Source of the DNA: Nitrobacteraceae bacterium AZCC 2146
Lineage (GTDB): Bacteria; Pseudomonadota; Alphaproteobacteria; Rhizobiales; Xanthobacteraceae
Reading direction: 5' to 3'
Assembly (NCBI GenBank): GCA_036924855.1
Contig: JBAGRP010000001.1
Location: 5,940,001-6,004,000, forward strand
Length of the DNA: 64,000 nucleotides
The notes under the pieces are model-generated. The model saw only the letters and a list, made by a program, of their open reading frames with translations. It had not been told where the DNA came from and did not search any database. Below, piece after piece: positions 61,757 to 64,000 of this stretch (position 1 is the stretch's first letter; each line of letters opens with the position of its first letter). A program made the position numbers and the translations under genes.

Positions 61757-63100
61757 ATGATTTTCAAGAAACTCTATGTGCAGGTGCTGCTGGCCGTCGC
61801 CCTGGGCGTCCTTGTGGGACTTGCCAAACCGGCTTATGCGATCGAACTGAAGCCTCTCAGCGATATATTCATCAGCCTGATCAGAATGGTTCTGGCGCCC
61901 GTGATCTTCTGCACAGTCGTGCTGGGCATCGCCAAGATGGAGAACATGAAGGAGCTTGGTCGCGTCGGGCTCAAGTCGATCATCTACTTCGAGGTGGCCT
62001 CAACACTTGCGCTGTTGATCGGATTGCTCGTGGTGAATGTGGTCCGTCCCGGAATCGGTATGAATGCCGATCCGGCCACGCTCGATGTCAAGTCGATCAG
62101 CCAGTACACCTCGGCCGCAGCAAAGCAGGATGGGATCGTCAGCTTTTTCGTTCATATGATTCCCACCAGCGTCACAGACAGTTTCGCTCGGGGTGACATT
62201 CTTCAGATTCTGTTTTTTGGCGTGCTGCTGGGGATCGCTCTTTCGCAGGCCGGAGCGCGTGCGGCACCCGTCGTCAATTTCATGGAGAGCTTTCTCGACT
62301 CCGTTTTCAAGATCGTGCAGATGGTGATGAAAGTTGCGCCGCTTGGCGCGCTCGGCGCGATGGCATTTACGGTCGGCCGCTATGGCCTCGGCAGCCTGCT
62401 CTCGCTTGGGCAGGTTCTGCTGTGCGTCTACATCACCTGTGGACTGTTTGTCGTGGTCGTTTTCGGCACCATTGCGCGGCTGAGCGGCTTCTCGCTTTGG
62501 AATTTCCTGAAGTACATCAGCGACGAGGTCATCACGGTGGCAGGCACCTGTTCGTCGGAATCCGTGCTCCCCCAGATCATGACGAAAATCGAAGCTGCGG
62601 GCGTGCCGAAATCGGTTGTCGGTCTTGTGATTCCCGGAGGACTGACTTTCAACGCGGATGGCAGCGCGATTTACTTTACCATCGGCGCAATGTTTATCGC
62701 TCAGGCGACCAACACCCCACTATCGTGGATCGACCAACTCACGGTTCTGGGCGTCCTCATGTTGACGTCGAAAGGATCGGCCGGCGTCGCCGGGGCGGGA
62801 TTCGTCACGTTGGCGGCAACGCTCGCAGCGATGGACAAGGTGCCCGTCGCCGGCCTCGTGCTGCTGCTGGGTGTCGACCGCTTCATGGCGGAGGCGCGAT
62901 CGGTGACGAACACGATCGGCAATGCCGTTGGCGCGGTTGCGGTGGCGGCATGGGAAGGCTGCCTGGACCGGAACAAGCTCGCACTCGCATTAAACGGGAA
63001 AGTCGAGATAGAGAGTCTTGAGGAAGATCGAGGCGAACAATATAAAATCGAATCGACGGATTGGGCGCAGTCAAATCAAGCCGCGCCTGCGCGCGGTTAG
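61757..63100 (+). CDS. dctA: DctA-like C4-dicarboxylate:cation symporter
   Basis: 447 residues from the ATG at 61757, with AGGGAG upstream; the longer open frame was rejected. The glutamate/DctA family is recognised by the first helix KLYVQVLLAVALGVLVGLAK, IKMVLAPVIF-type LIRMVLAPVIFCTVVLGIAK, the hairpin AGTCSSESVLPQIMTKIEAA, the NMDGT-like FNADGSAIYFTIGAMFIAQA and ARSVTNTIGNAVG. It imports a C4-type dicarboxylate with protons or sodium across the inner membrane. It probably supplies the substrate for the divergent leuC/leuD pair. Confidence 0.93.
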   Translation: MIFKKLYVQVLLAVALGVLVGLAKPAYAIELKPLSDIFISLIRMVLAPVIFCTVVLGIAKMENMKELGRVGLKSIIYFEVASTLALLIGLLVVNVVRPGIGMNADPATLDVKSISQYTSAAAKQDGIVSFFVHMIPTSVTDSFARGDILQILFFGVLLGIALSQAGARAAPVVNFMESFLDSVFKIVQMVMKVAPLGALGAMAFTVGRYGLGSLLSLGQVLLCVYITCGLFVVVVFGTIARLSGFSLWNFLKYISDEVITVAGTCSSESVLPQIMTKIEAAGVPKSVVGLVIPGGLTFNADGSAIYFTIGAMFIAQATNTPLSWIDQLTVLGVLMLTSKGSAGVAGAGFVTLAATLAAMDKVPVAGLVLLLGVDRFMAEARSVTNTIGNAVGAVAVAAWEGCLDRNKLALALNGKVEIESLEEDRGEQYKIESTDWAQSNQAAPARG

Positions 63101-63226
63101 TTCGACAATCGGGATGACACAACTTTTCGACTTGCAGAATTCTCTGTGCCGACCAGCGCCTGGCGGTTCTCCTCGACGCAAGGCTGAAGGAGATCGTGAC
63201 GGCATTCGAACAGGCAGAGATGCATC

Positions 63227-63334
63227 TCACGCCGCGAAGCCGAGCACCGCGCGATCGGCAAATGCCAACACCATGAATAGCGTACTCATGAAGACGATGT
63301 ACCAAGGCTTCAAGGAAGATGACGGTTGGATCAT
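63227..63334 (-). pseudogene. MFS transporter N-terminal stub
   Basis: A minus-strand ATG with GAGGAGGG upstream gives MIQPSSSLKPWYIVFMSTLF, then MVLAFADRAVLGFAA and a stop after 35 residues. This is the first membrane helix of sugar-acid/aromatic-acid MFS carriers (RxxW..ll..l..f.DR), which are normally about 430 residues long. The rest is absent. It is a truncation relic with an intact ribosome-binding site. Confidence 0.65.
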
Positions 63335-63440
63335 GATGCCCTCCTCGTTACGCGCGCAGGGACGTCCCGCAAACCCCAGTCCAACAGGTGACGGTCAGCG
63401 CGACGGGTGCGACCTGTTGGGCAGCCGATAAGCGAGAAGC

Positions 63441-64000
63441 CTAATGTGCTCCGGCGCCGCTTCCCTTCACCTTGCGCGTTAGCAAAACGGCGGCAGCGGC
63501 GAGAACCAGCACCACGCCGATTACGGCGAAGGTGTCGCTGAATCCCATCACCAGCGCCTGATGCTTCACGGCCTTTCCGAGCGCGATGATCGACTCGCGT
63601 GCGGCCGCCGGATCCGGCACGCCGTGCGCCGTGAAATAGCCCGTCATCTGCGCAATCCGGTTGCGGACTTCTTCGCGGCCGAGCGTCACCGACTGGCCGA
63701 TGATATTGGAGTGGAATTGCTCTCGCTTGGTGATCACGGTGGCGAGCACGGCGGTTCCGATCGCGCCGCCGAGATTGCGGAACATGTTGCTGATGCCCGA
63801 TGCCGCTGCAACGTCCTGCGGAGCGATGTCGCCCGTCGTCACCGAGGTCAGCGGCGTCAGCACCATCGCCTGGCCGATTGCCCGGACGATATTTGGAATC
63901 CAGAGCTGATCGCCGGCGTAGTCGGGCGACATCGCGATGTTCATGAAACAGCTGTAGGCGAAGATCGCGAGCCCAGCGACGGCGATGTAACGGGTGTCAA
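63441..64000 (-). CDS. DHA2-family MFS multidrug exporter, C-terminal part (partial)
   Basis: The frame is open to the right edge of the window (DTRYIAVAGLAIFAYSCFMN onward) and its 5' end lies outside. The 186 residues present include IPNIVRAIGQAMVLTPLTSV, AAASGISNMFRNLGGAIGTA (the DHA2 motif) and the last helix GVVLVLAAAAVLLTRKVKGS. It matches EmrB-like 14-helix proton-driven exporters of the inner membrane. An EmrA partner would lie outside the window. Confidence 0.88.
   Translation of the reverse strand, partial: DTRYIAVAGLAIFAYSCFMNIAMSPDYAGDQLWIPNIVRAIGQAMVLTPLTSVTTGDIAPQDVAAASGISNMFRNLGGAIGTAVLATVITKREQFHSNIIGQSVTLGREEVRNRIAQMTGYFTAHGVPDPAAARESIIALGKAVKHQALVMGFSDTFAVIGVVLVLAAAAVLLTRKVKGSGAGAH

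Overview
The window is high-GC (about 62-66% by eye over most of its length) DNA from an alphaproteobacterium. It is most probably a member of the Bradyrhizobium/Rhodopseudomonas group. The reasons are the very long kinase/ATPase/histidine-kinase fusion, the many TRAP and ABC uptake systems for organic acids and amino acids, the small bradyrhizobial-type proteins, and the mixture of catabolic operons with insertion-sequence debris. No rRNA gene, complete tRNA gene or CRISPR array was seen.

Layout. 0-9 kb: the end of a sugar-type ABC permease, a gene graveyard (GMC oxidoreductase, amidohydrolase and haemagglutinin fragments), the 1849-residue signalling protein on the minus strand, an AraC-type regulator, and the 3' half of a tRNA-Arg(CCG) gene that looks like an attachment-site scar. 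9-14.3 kb: exonuclease III with small conserved proteins, then a plasmid-like parA-parB-HTH replication/partition module. 15-24.8 kb: a catabolic operon on the minus strand (2-hydroxyacid dehydrogenase, RidA, aminotransferase, ThDP enzyme, FAD amino-acid oxidoreductase, Asp/Glu-type racemase, GntR regulator). It is divergent from a polar amino-acid ABC importer, with matching inverted operator-like words between them. 24.8-32.1 kb: an IS3 scar, then hydantoinase A/B and a TRAP importer in which two of the three genes are frameshifted.

32.6-43.4 kb: a lower-GC segment bounded on the left by a 1090-bp insertion sequence and on the right by an inverted remnant of the same element. It carries an amidase, a NitT/TauT-type ABC importer and a dmmDABC-type dimethylamine monooxygenase set (haem-dependent oxidative N-demethylase family). 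Read together, this looks like a mobile cassette that imports an N,N-dimethyl compound, possibly hydrolyses an amide bond to release dimethylamine, and oxidatively demethylates the amine to feed one-carbon metabolism. It is the most interesting system in the window. The dmmD gene is frameshifted as given.

43.4-57.1 kb: an amidohydrolase with a TRAP importer, an IlvD/EDD sugar-acid dehydratase, and a divergent eight-gene operon (sugar ABC importer, Gfo/Idh/MocA dehydrogenase, GntR regulator, SDR protein, DapA-family enzyme). Together these form a plausible sugar/sugar-acid pathway, again with a paired inverted operator in the divergent promoter. 57.1-64 kb: IS3 debris and a hairpin repeat, a LysR regulator, a broken haloacetate-dehalogenase-like hydrolase, a leuC/leuD paralogue pair, a divergent DctA-like dicarboxylate carrier with a LysR-type box between them, an MFS stub, and the end of a DHA2-type drug exporter that runs off the window.

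Six separate single-frame breaks occur in otherwise well-conserved genes. Whether these are real decay or sequence errors needs read-level checking.
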